From the NCBI RefSeq assembly GCF_000430825.1, contig NZ_AUMT01000009.1, forward strand, positions 1 to 64,000: a stretch of 64,000 nucleotides of DNA. The letters are read 5' to 3'. This stretch comes from Chryseobacterium daeguense DSM 19388. GTDB lineage: Bacteria; Bacteroidota; Bacteroidia; Flavobacteriales; Weeksellaceae. The notes under the pieces are model-generated. The model had not been told where the DNA came from and did not search any database. It worked only from the letters and a program-made list of their open reading frames with translations. How positions within the stretch are numbered: the stretch's first letter is position 1; each line of letters starts with the position of its first letter. Made by a program: the position numbers and the translations under genes. Positions 18,390 to 25,774 of this stretch are shown here, in pieces.

Positions 18390-18476
18390 AAAAAGAATCG
18401 TATCAGGCGATACGATTCTAAAAACACAAATGATGAAAAAAAATTTATTACCTTGACTTGTTCCCTCATTCAAGGC
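18387..18476 (-). ncRNA. Candidate small RNA with own promoter and terminator
   Basis: On the minus strand there is TTG (18507-18509), an 18-bp spacer and TACTTTTA (18481-18488), one base off the -7 consensus. The predicted start lies at about 18475, exactly at a hairpin CCTTGA/TCAAGG (18451-18456 and 18470-18475) with a GAGGGAACA-like loop on the transcribed strand. An A/U-rich linker leads to a strong hairpin with T-run at 18394-18419. The product would be about 85-90 nt. No reading frame in it looks real. This is an inference from signals only. Confidence 0.4.
18394..18419 (-). terminator. Intrinsic terminator
   Basis: AGAATCGTATC (18394-18404) and GATACGATTCT (18409-18419) form an 11-bp stem with a 4-nt loop. 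The T-run follows on the minus strand, so it best serves leftward transcription (the candidate small RNA), though the hairpin also lies just after the DUF3810 stop. Confidence 0.7.
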
Positions 18477-18816
18477 GTTGTAAAAGTACAACATATTTTA
18501 GAAATACAAAAACATTTTTCCCTTTTTTTAAAACTTTATGAAAATTTTAAGAATTTTTAAGTTTTTCAAGTTTTAGTCACGATTGAGTGACTTATTTGTA
18601 ATTTCAAATTTAATGAAAATAATAGTATTTTATAATAAATTTTAACTTAAAAGTAATAAAATATCAAACGTTCGTTTAGTAATAAGTTAATTTCAGACAT
18701 GCATTTTAAGAAAAATATTTTTTTTCACGTTTAGAAATATTATTGTTGTATTTTTTTATATGAAATACATAGCTTAATAATTTCAAAGTTTTTATTTATA
18801 TGCGGATAAGACTTTA
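18477..18816. other. AT-rich gap before the RiPP locus
   Basis: Very AT-rich sequence of about 340 bp. Apart from the promoter for the candidate small RNA at its left end I see no gene, no strong hairpin and no repeat. Confidence 0.5.
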
Positions 18817-19653
18817 TCAAGCTTTAATTTTAAAACACTCCGATTTATAATACCTGTACATATAATCATAAATCACCATCTCAAAAACCCGCTGATTTGA
18901 AATAAAAAGCCTGTTGATGTTCATGTGAAATATACTTTCAAAGAATCTCTGAAGAAGTATGTTATCAGATTTTTTAGAAATAATTTTAATAGTTTCATTC
19001 AGGCTGTCTGTTTCAGAAATAATTGTGTCCCTGAAATATTTATATTCATCATGATCCAGAAAATCAGAATATTTTATTTTAAACGCCCTGTATTTTTTAT
19101 CCAATTGAGCATTAAGCGTTTTATCAGCATTGAATTCCTGTTTGAAAGCGCGGTTTGAATCTTCTATCCATTTTAATTTTTCTTCAATGGAAAGCCCTAA
19201 TTTTCCCAGGATTTGATCAATATAAAATACCGAAACGATGAGTTTTTCTTCATCATCAAAATCCAGATATTCCTTTACTATAAGTTCACTGTTTTTATAA
19301 AATAAATATTCAGCTTCGTTAATGGTTTGCTCACCATACCTTTCAATTTCACGATTGTAGGTGTCTATCAAAAAATTAGAAATCTCACCGGAGTCCATAT
19401 ACTTTTCAAGGGCAGTATTTATTTTTAAAATAATTGTATCATAATTTCCGGTTTCTGCAAGCTCAAATCTTAATCTAAGATGAGGTTTAGGATCATTATA
19501 CCGGATAAAAAACCACTTTTTTATAAGCCTTTTTTCTGTTAAAAATTCAACTAAAGGCATGATACTGTCACTTAAAACAAGGTCTGCAGTTTTCACTCCG
19601 GTATATATTTTAAGATAGAGCCATTCACTTCCCGGGATAAATTTTCTTTTCAT
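18817..19653 (-). CDS. Thiopeptide-type bacteriocin biosynthesis protein (LanB elimination domain)
   Basis: Stand-alone version of the C-terminal domain of class I lanthipeptide dehydratases (SpaB_C / thiopeptide-type bacteriocin biosynthesis family). In this system the partner glutamylates Ser/Thr of the precursor using Glu-tRNA and this domain eliminates glutamate to leave Dha/Dhb. The 278 residues begin with GSEWLYLKIYTG and include KKWFFIRYNDPKPHLRLRF, the family's hallmark W-F-IRY-DP--HLR-R region. It is two bases downstream of the LanB-like gene and clearly forms an operon with it. The two-gene split resembles thiopeptide and some Bacteroidetes lanthipeptide systems such as pinensin. 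Confidence 0.92.
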   Translation of the reverse strand: MKRKFIPGSEWLYLKIYTGVKTADLVLSDSIMPLVEFLTEKRLIKKWFFIRYNDPKPHLRLRFELAETGNYDTIILKINTALEKYMDSGEISNFLIDTYNREIERYGEQTINEAEYLFYKNSELIVKEYLDFDDEEKLIVSVFYIDQILGKLGLSIEEKLKWIEDSNRAFKQEFNADKTLNAQLDKKYRAFKIKYSDFLDHDEYKYFRDTIISETDSLNETIKIISKKSDNILLQRFFESIFHMNINRLFISNQRVFEMVIYDYMYRYYKSECFKIKA

Positions 19654-19655
19654 TA

Positions 19656-21839
19656 TCAGTTCACTTTAAAAATTGGGAAAATGAATTCTCGCTTAAAATC
19701 ATCATTTTCATTGTACAGATATTCTTCAATTATAATTGATTTTTCATTCTTAACTACATCCACAAACATCATTACAAGATCATAGTTTTCAAGATTAATG
19801 GTAATCTTATTATCAGATTTTACCCACTGAATCCATGCGGGAATTTTTCTTTTGTTTCTCCAGTTTTTAATCTCCTTTAAAAAGTTTGCCTTGTCTTTAG
19901 TGATGAGCTCCAGTGCAGATACATCCATTTCTGAAATTTTCCATTGAGCTTTTGAAAGTATAATGTTCCTATACTCCACTCTCGGCAGGAAATGATACAC
20001 CTGTTCTAAGCCTCCCCAATTGAAATATAATCCCGTTCTTCTGTTTTGAGAATGGAAATCTGCTAAGAAATGATAGACCGGAAGGCTATTTGAAAAATAA
20101 TTATGGGCATTCGTTAAGTAGGGCCGAACTTCTTTATTTAGCTTTTTTGATCTTAAAATAATACTGCCATTTTTCAAAGAAATATAAAGATCATCAATTG
20201 GAATTTGATTTTCTTCTGCTAAAACCGATTGACCTAAATATGGAATTTCATATTTTCTCAGGGTCGACCTGCGAATTACGTTTCCAATCCTGGCCTCAGG
20301 AAGGTGGATGATTTCAGCTAAAATAAAGTCGGGATTTAATTCTTCTTCCTTTTCAGCAATTATTTTGGTTAAATTTTTCAGCTTTGATTTTTCAGAGCAA
20401 AACCGGCCGAGAAGATTTGCTGCCGTGCTTCCTCCGCCTCCATTCAAAAATAATTTTTCTTGTTTATTCTCAGAAACAATCTCCCCCATAAAAGAAATTG
20501 TCTCAGGTATATCTTTCCAGTTTTCTTCAAAACCTTTAAAATCTTCATCCGATAATTCAATCATAATTTGATTTTCCCACAAAGCTTGTTGCAGTTTTTC
20601 ATTCAGGACTTTGTGTACGGGGCTCAGCTCAATTTTCTGGTATTCATTTTTAGCAGAAAATGGAAATTTCAGATCTTCAAGGTATGGATGGATTCCCTTT
20701 GACTGAACATCTTGCCTGTAACCAATCCCAACTTCTACATCGAGGACGTAAGTTAATGGCATTTCCTGAGTTTCAAACCTTTCATTAAAAGCTTTTTTAA
20801 ATTGCTCGAAATGATTATCTTTTTGCAGGAGGCATAATTTGCTTAAAAAACTAATTCCCTTTTTGAGCTCTTTTTTCCAATTTGGCGATAAAGTGTGATC
20901 TACATTATTATAGAGATCGGTCTGGAAAAGGTAGTTCTTTTCATAATCAGCATTGAGGGATTGTATGAGTTGTTCAATTTCCAGATACTGTTTAATAGAA
21001 TTTCCTATTGTTCCATCAACTGTATCCAATTTTGATTTTATTAAAAGTAAAGTTTCAACTTCCTTTTCTGCATTTATCCTATTCAAAGCAGAAATAAGTG
21101 TATCCAGAAAATCATTTCCCGAAACCACCGGTTCTATTTCACTCACCAAAATCTGATTGTCTATAAGCTCTGCCATATATTCTTCTGCATCATTTATGGT
21201 TATTTCTTTACTGATAACAATACTTGCAAGCTCGGAAATTGTTTTTCCTGACTTTGAAAATTTCAGGCATTTCTCCAGCTCGTTGGAATAAACAGCGGAT
21301 GAGATAATGTAATCTCTTTTTCCATTGTTATTTTCAAATTCTACATACCGGATTTTGTCTCCAATTTTATAAATACTGTTATTCGGGAAAAATAATAATT
21401 GTTCTTTTATATGAGGAATTCTCTCAAAACTTCTCGCTAAATTTACTAAAAAGTGCATATCCAGCTTGGTATCTCTTATTATTTTTGCAGCACCAGCCGA
21501 AGATTGAGTATGGTTAAATCTGCCAAGACCAACCTGCGAGAATAAGCCGAATGGTGTACATCGCGTACTCATCCGGCTATAATATTTTAAAATGGTATTT
21601 TTTAGTTTTTGAATTTGTTTAGATTGCAGTTCTTTCCCTGAAAACCATTGCTGAACTTCCTGGTACACATACGGCGAAGCCAGGTAGATTGCTTCCTGAA
21701 AAACAGGATCTTTACAGACTTCTTTCAAATCATCATCAGATAGCTTTTCTTTCTCAAACTTTTTTTGAAAGTCCTTATTTGAAAAAAAAGGTGTCCGGAC
21801 TACGTATTCCTCAAAAAATTGATATGGGAACTGGGGCAT
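19656..21839 (-). CDS. Lantibiotic dehydratase, glutamylation protein (LanB N-terminal type)
   Basis: Large subunit of a split class I LanB dehydratase, expected to glutamylate Ser/Thr residues of a precursor peptide using glutamyl-tRNA. The N-terminus FEEYVVRTPFFS and the motif STRCTPFGLF (about residues 91-100) are diagnostic, and RRTGLYFNWGGLEQVYHFLPRVEY near the C-terminal part is also typical of the family. I place the start at the ATG at 21839 (727 residues). A TTG ten codons upstream lies inside a TATTATTG promoter-like box (21867-21874) with TTG 22 bp before it, so is less likely. The small elimination gene follows; no LanC cyclase is adjacent. Confidence 0.93.
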   Translation of the reverse strand: MPQFPYQFFEEYVVRTPFFSNKDFQKKFEKEKLSDDDLKEVCKDPVFQEAIYLASPYVYQEVQQWFSGKELQSKQIQKLKNTILKYYSRMSTRCTPFGLFSQVGLGRFNHTQSSAGAAKIIRDTKLDMHFLVNLARSFERIPHIKEQLLFFPNNSIYKIGDKIRYVEFENNNGKRDYIISSAVYSNELEKCLKFSKSGKTISELASIVISKEITINDAEEYMAELIDNQILVSEIEPVVSGNDFLDTLISALNRINAEKEVETLLLIKSKLDTVDGTIGNSIKQYLEIEQLIQSLNADYEKNYLFQTDLYNNVDHTLSPNWKKELKKGISFLSKLCLLQKDNHFEQFKKAFNERFETQEMPLTYVLDVEVGIGYRQDVQSKGIHPYLEDLKFPFSAKNEYQKIELSPVHKVLNEKLQQALWENQIMIELSDEDFKGFEENWKDIPETISFMGEIVSENKQEKLFLNGGGGSTAANLLGRFCSEKSKLKNLTKIIAEKEEELNPDFILAEIIHLPEARIGNVIRRSTLRKYEIPYLGQSVLAEENQIPIDDLYISLKNGSIILRSKKLNKEVRPYLTNAHNYFSNSLPVYHFLADFHSQNRRTGLYFNWGGLEQVYHFLPRVEYRNIILSKAQWKISEMDVSALELITKDKANFLKEIKNWRNKRKIPAWIQWVKSDNKITINLENYDLVMMFVDVVKNEKSIIIEEYLYNENDDFKREFIFPIFKVN

Positions 21840-22032
21840 TTTTATTTTTTTGTGTTTTTTCTGATACAATAATACAAATTTTTATCAATTTGTCTACAAT
21901 TCACCATTACGGAAACTCCCTGCCGTAATATTTCTCTAACTGCTCATAATTTTGGTTTTTAAGGGTCTGGGATATAAAACCCTTTTATACTTTGCGAAAA
22001 CTATCGATTACAATAAAAAGGAAATAAAAAAA

Positions 22033-22051
22033 GCATCTAATTTTTAGATGC
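22033..22051 (-). terminator. Terminator of the XRE regulator gene
   Basis: GCATCTAA (22033-22040) and TTAGATGC (22044-22051) form an 8-bp stem with a 3-nt loop followed on the minus strand by a run of seven T. It separates the regulator from the LanB operon, which then needs its own promoter. Confidence 0.75.
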
Positions 22052-22076
22052 CTGTATTTTTTTAAATACTGTAAAC

Positions 22077-22447
22077 TCATTTCAATTGAGATTTCAAATC
22101 TTCATTTTCTTTTTTCAATGATCCGTTTTGTTCTTTTAAAAGATTAATGTAATCCTGCAGATTATCTATGATTGAATTGGGTACACTATAATAATGATTA
22201 TAATTCCCTGCATTATCATTAAATGTTGAATTTTCATTATGTATTATCCCTAATCCATTTTCTTCTTTAATTTCTTCTACAGAAACATCTAATGCTTTTG
22301 CAAGTTTTTCCCATTCATCATCATGAATTCTAGATTTTCCATTTTCCTTGCGGGAATAGCTGGAAGTATCTGTAGATAATATTTTTGCCATTTTTCCTGA
22401 GACATGCCCCTTTGTTTTCTAAGATTTCTTAATTTCTCTTGTATCAT
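22077..22447 (-). pseudogene. XRE-family HTH regulator, frameshifted
   Basis: The two overlapping frames combine into one helix-turn-helix protein of about 124 residues. The N-terminal piece MIQEKLRNLRKQRGMSQEK is helix 1-2 of an XRE domain, and the C-terminal piece MAKILSTDTSSYSRKENGK continues with the recognition helix, then EWEKLAKALDVSVEEI and a C-terminal coiled coil (LLKEQNGSLKKENEDL). One base is missing from an A-run (A5 on the coding strand; T5 at 22391-22395); six would restore the frame. The second part alone starts with an ATG but lacks the first helices. It may be a pseudogene, a sequencing error or slippage control. It sits at the divergent centre of the RiPP locus. Confidence 0.75.
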
Positions 22448-22461
22448 TTTGCTGTGTTTTT

Positions 22462-22508
22462 TGCAAATGTATGCAAATTTCATGCAAAATTAAGCCGAAA
22501 ATTGCAAA
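22462..22508 (-). promoter_or_regulatory. TGCAAA repeats overlapping a -7 box
   Basis: TGCAAA occurs at 22462, 22472, 22483 and 22503, that is at steps of 10, 11 and 20 bp, on one DNA face. The first repeat overlaps TACATTTG (minus strand, 22464-22471), a consensus -7 box just upstream of the regulator's start at 22447. The arrangement suggests an operator through which the XRE protein controls its own promoter. No good -33 TTG is seen at the standard distance. Confidence 0.45.
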
Positions 22509-22522
22509 AAAATCGCAACCTT

Positions 22523-22558
22523 TTGTCTATTTCGAAATGTAGTTTTTTTATAGTTTTG
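22523..22558 (+). promoter_or_regulatory. Possible promoter of the precursor operon
   Basis: TTG (22523-22525) and TAGTTTTG (22551-22558) match the Bacteroidetes elements but are 25 bp apart, longer than usual. The resulting leader to the precursor ATG would be about 125 nt. Confidence 0.3.
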
Positions 22559-22690
22559 AAAATCAATATTGATAAAGCGCTTTTAATTATTCAATTTACA
22601 CTTGCGCAGGTATAAATTAAAAATAATTAGAAAAAGCCCATGTCAGGGATTATATGACAATAAATTATTATTAAATTTAAAAAACAAAAA

Positions 22691-22948
22691 ATGAAAAATT
22701 TAAAAAAACTTTCAAGAAATGAGTTGAAAAGAATTTCAGGAGGAAGAAAGGCATGTTCTGTTGTTGTTAAACAACCTGATGGATCATTTAAAACTTACCC
22801 TGGTACATGTTCCACAACTAAACCACCAAACTCAGCAGTCTTGTCGGATTTAGTAAATTGGGCATTGACTTCACCAGGATATTGTGAAACTGGTTTAGGA
22901 AATTTGACACTAACATCAAACGGAGGCGTTTCCCATTGCAATGACTAA
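22691..22948 (+). CDS. Double-glycine leader precursor peptide (bacteriocin-like)
   Basis: An 85-residue peptide with leader MKNLKKLSRNELKRISGG, a double-glycine type leader of the kind cut by C39 peptidase exporters; such leaders are common in Chryseobacterium 'bacteriocin-like' proteins. The 67-residue core holds four Cys at 22, 40, 65 and 83, spaced 18-25-18, and about 16 Ser/Thr, so it could be a substrate for LanB dehydration, disulfide formation or both. A hairpin with T-run follows immediately. The operon then continues with a thioredoxin-like lipoprotein, a VKOR-thioredoxin fusion and the exporter. Activity is unknown. Confidence 0.85.
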   Translation: MKNLKKLSRNELKRISGGRKACSVVVKQPDGSFKTYPGTCSTTKPPNSAVLSDLVNWALTSPGYCETGLGNLTLTSNGGVSHCND

Positions 22949-22954
22949 AAATAG

Positions 22955-22976
22955 AGGCTGGTAACACAGCCTTTTT
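22955..22976 (+). terminator. Intrinsic hairpin after the first precursor
   Basis: AGGCTG (22955-22960) and CAGCCT (22967-22972) with a 6-nt loop, followed by four T. It lies seven bases after the precursor stop and 14 before the next gene. It probably works as a partial terminator, raising precursor output relative to downstream genes. Confidence 0.65.
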
Positions 22977-22989
22977 AATAAAATTTATT

Positions 22990-24078
22990 ATGAAAATTTA
23001 TATATCAATTTTTCTTTTAATTATAACAACCTTTTCTTGTTCTAAAGAAAACGCTAATAAAACATTAATAACAGGTAATATTCCTAATTTACCAGATGGA
23101 ACGATGTACCTTTTTAAAGAAACAATGTTGGAAAAAATAGATAGTACAAAAGTAGTTAGTGGAAAATTTGAATTTAAATATTTCAATAAAACTAATTTGC
23201 CTGTATATCTTGGTATATTTCATATTGATAAAAAGAATGTTAAACGAGTTTTTGGGTTTCCTACAAAGTCTAAATATAAAGGTTCCCCATTAGTACAATC
23301 TGTTTTTATGTCAGACCCTTTTATAAAAATAAATGGCGAATTTTTTGACAACACACCAAATGGTTTTCCAGAACATATAAGGTCTGTCGATTTGAAAACA
23401 CCTATTAAGTCTGGTATACAAACTGAAGCTTTTTACAATATCGATGGGGACCTATTTGAAAAAATAAATGCTCAAACGATACAAGTTATAAAAGAAAAAA
23501 TTTACACTTTCCCTTCATCATATTATTTATTAGAAAAAATAAGTGAAAATAAAAACAGTTTTCCTCCAGAACAAGTGGATCTATATTTAAAATTATTCAA
23601 AGGAGATATTACCAAAAATGATCTATTTAAAAATTTGTATGCCTACAACAAAAAAAGGTATGCCGAAAAAAATACTTCTCTCCCTATGTTGGAAAATTTA
23701 AAAGGAGTTAAATCTCCAGTTTTGGATTCAAAATACAAAAAGCATCTTGTCGTATTTTGGGCAAGTTGGTGCGGACCATGTAGACAGGAAATTCCTCTTT
23801 TGAAAAGAATATATAGTACAAAAGATGAATCAATAGAATTTATTTCAATTTCAATTGATGAAGATAAAAATGCATGGAAAAAAGCATTAAATCAAGAGCA
23901 AATGAATTGGAAACAGATGTTTATAAGTGATAAAGATCCAAATTATGAAAAAATACAGATATATTTCAAGTTAAACGGTGCAATCCCTTATACCGTACTT
24001 CTTGATGATAATTCTAAGATTTTAAAGACAACTGTTGGATTGTCTTCTGAAAAAGATTTAATTAATTTCATTAAGTAA
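22990..24078 (+). CDS. TlpA-like thiol-disulfide lipoprotein with DUF4369-type N-terminus
   Basis: Predicted periplasm-facing lipoprotein. The signal peptide ends in the lipobox-like TTFSC. An N-terminal beta-rich domain (residues ~28-125, NIPNLPDGTMYLFKE... IDSTKVVSGKFEF) is of the DUF4369 type seen in Bacteroidetes TlpA proteins. The C-terminal thioredoxin domain has the active site WCGPC (Cys261, Cys264) in VFWASWCGPCRQEIPLLK. Expected to reduce or isomerise disulfides outside the cytoplasm. Placed between precursor and VKOR fusion, it is likely to act on the Cys-containing peptide. The coding sequence is noticeably more A-rich than the genes after 24156, suggesting separate origin. Confidence 0.88.
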   Translation: MKIYISIFLLIITTFSCSKENANKTLITGNIPNLPDGTMYLFKETMLEKIDSTKVVSGKFEFKYFNKTNLPVYLGIFHIDKKNVKRVFGFPTKSKYKGSPLVQSVFMSDPFIKINGEFFDNTPNGFPEHIRSVDLKTPIKSGIQTEAFYNIDGDLFEKINAQTIQVIKEKIYTFPSSYYLLEKISENKNSFPPEQVDLYLKLFKGDITKNDLFKNLYAYNKKRYAEKNTSLPMLENLKGVKSPVLDSKYKKHLVVFWASWCGPCRQEIPLLKRIYSTKDESIEFISISIDEDKNAWKKALNQEQMNWKQMFISDKDPNYEKIQIYFKLNGAIPYTVLLDDNSKILKTTVGLSSEKDLINFIK

Positions 24079-24155
24079 AACACAATAAATCCCACAAAAT
24101 TGAAAAACCATTTGTTTTTTTCAAACATCTGCGTATTTTAGTTAAAAATATTAAT

Positions 24156-25661
24156 ATGCTATTGGACAAACTCATCAATTATCTGAAACTCGACAAACAG
24201 GAGTTCCTGTTTCAGTTCAATTCACATCCCAATTACCCTTCCGCACTGGCCTTTAGCGATACTTTAAATTTTATGGGCATTCGAAATGATGCCTATGAAT
24301 TAGACAAGGAATATTGGGATGAGCTGCCGGAAGAATTTATAGCCATTGTAGATAATACCTTTTCACTGGTTAAGAAAACCGGAGCTTCCTATTCAATATA
24401 TTCAGATAAAACAAAAACGCTCAATAAAGAAGAACTTTACAAAAATTCTACAGACTTTGTCTTACTTTTTGAGAAAGAAAATGTAGAAACAAAAACAGTT
24501 ACCAGCTACAAGCCATTTATTTATGCAATTTTTGCACTTACAGCAATCTATTCGTTTTGGAATCATGTCTGGTATGAAGCTGTTTTTAATGTGCTTTCTT
24601 TGGCCGGAGTTTATATTTCCCTGGAAATTTTCAAACAGAAGTTCGGAAATACTTCAGCAGTTATAGGAAGTATCTGTGGCGATACTACAGCCCAACAAAG
24701 TGTAAATTCATGTAATAAAATCATTGATCAGGATAAAACAAGCATATTAGGTTTAAAATTTTCAGACTTTTCATTGATATATTTCATCGGGATTACTGTA
24801 CTCGGCATTTTCCTGCCCTCAACCTCATTTATCATAAAAGGTTTTGCGCTGGCTTCTATTATTGCCATTGGATATTCAGTGTATATACAGGGGTTTGTAG
24901 AAAAAACATTTTGCAGGGTTTGTCTTTTAATTATTTCAATTCTTGTGGCTCAACTTTTGATTTCCTCATTTTTATTCGAGCAGATTTTTTTTGATCTAAA
25001 GATTATTTTATTGAGCCTGATTTTATGGATAGCCTCTTTCTCATTGGTTTTATATTTAAATAACACTCTTAATGAAAAAGAAAACCTGCAAAAATCAAAT
25101 GCAAAAAATTTAAGGTTCAAAAGAAATTATAACCTCTTCAAAAGAGAATTTTTAGAAAATGAAAAAATTATTTTTTCCGACAATGAAACATTTGCGTTGG
25201 GAAATAGGGATGCAGGATTAAAAATTTCGGTTGTTTCAAATCCATATTGCGGTTTTTGCAAAGGTGCTCACAAAATCATGGAGACTTTACTGCAAAAATA
25301 TCCGAATGACATTTCTGTACAGATGAGATTCAATTATTTCCCAGAAAAGCAGGATGAAAAATTTACCCGCCTTATTTCAGATTTCATGCATATTTACAGA
25401 AATAAACCGGAAGCAGATTTTCTTGAAACTGTTGATTATTGGTTCGAAACTAAAGATGAAAACAAAATAATACAAAAAGCAGGAACGGCTTCCGCCACTG
25501 AAGATCTTACTTCACTCATCAAAATGTCTGAAGAAAATAAAGAAGCCGGACTAAACTTTACACCAATTATTTTAATCAATGGGCATCAGTTTCCTGAAAA
25601 ATATGATAGAGAAGACATTTATTACTTTATTGATGAATTAATAGAAGATGATGAGGTTTAA
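24156..25661 (+). CDS. VKOR-thioredoxin fusion with a C39-like N-terminal domain
   Basis: A 501-residue disulfide-generating membrane protein. The first ~115 residues (LLDKLINYLKLDKQEFLFQFNSHPNYPSALAFSDTLNF in two parts) resemble a C39-like domain lacking catalytic Cys. The middle is a vitamin K epoxide reductase domain with four to five helices, the loop cysteines C174 and C186 and the quinone-site pair CRVC (C253, C256). The C-terminal part is a DsbA-like thioredoxin with CGFC (C365, C368). Together this is a complete quinone-to-substrate oxidation relay. In Bacteroidetes such fusions accompany peptide exporters. Likely oxidises the exported Cys-rich peptides (inference). Confidence 0.9.
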   Translation: MLLDKLINYLKLDKQEFLFQFNSHPNYPSALAFSDTLNFMGIRNDAYELDKEYWDELPEEFIAIVDNTFSLVKKTGASYSIYSDKTKTLNKEELYKNSTDFVLLFEKENVETKTVTSYKPFIYAIFALTAIYSFWNHVWYEAVFNVLSLAGVYISLEIFKQKFGNTSAVIGSICGDTTAQQSVNSCNKIIDQDKTSILGLKFSDFSLIYFIGITVLGIFLPSTSFIIKGFALASIIAIGYSVYIQGFVEKTFCRVCLLIISILVAQLLISSFLFEQIFFDLKIILLSLILWIASFSLVLYLNNTLNEKENLQKSNAKNLRFKRNYNLFKREFLENEKIIFSDNETFALGNRDAGLKISVVSNPYCGFCKGAHKIMETLLQKYPNDISVQMRFNYFPEKQDEKFTRLISDFMHIYRNKPEADFLETVDYWFETKDENKIIQKAGTASATEDLTSLIKMSEENKEAGLNFTPIILINGHQFPEKYDREDIYYFIDELIEDDEV

Positions 25662-25774
25662 TAAAGAATTAGTATTCAACAAAATTGCTTATTTTTAAAG
25701 CTTAAAAAAGCTTAATCTAAAAAAAATCTGTCGTTGAAAAGGCGGCAATTATTTTAATACAAATTGATAAAAAA

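Noticed and set aside
18309-18494. Minus-strand frame of 61 codons across the hairpin at 18394
   Set aside because: It runs through a terminator hairpin and into the DUF3810 gene; no conserved features.
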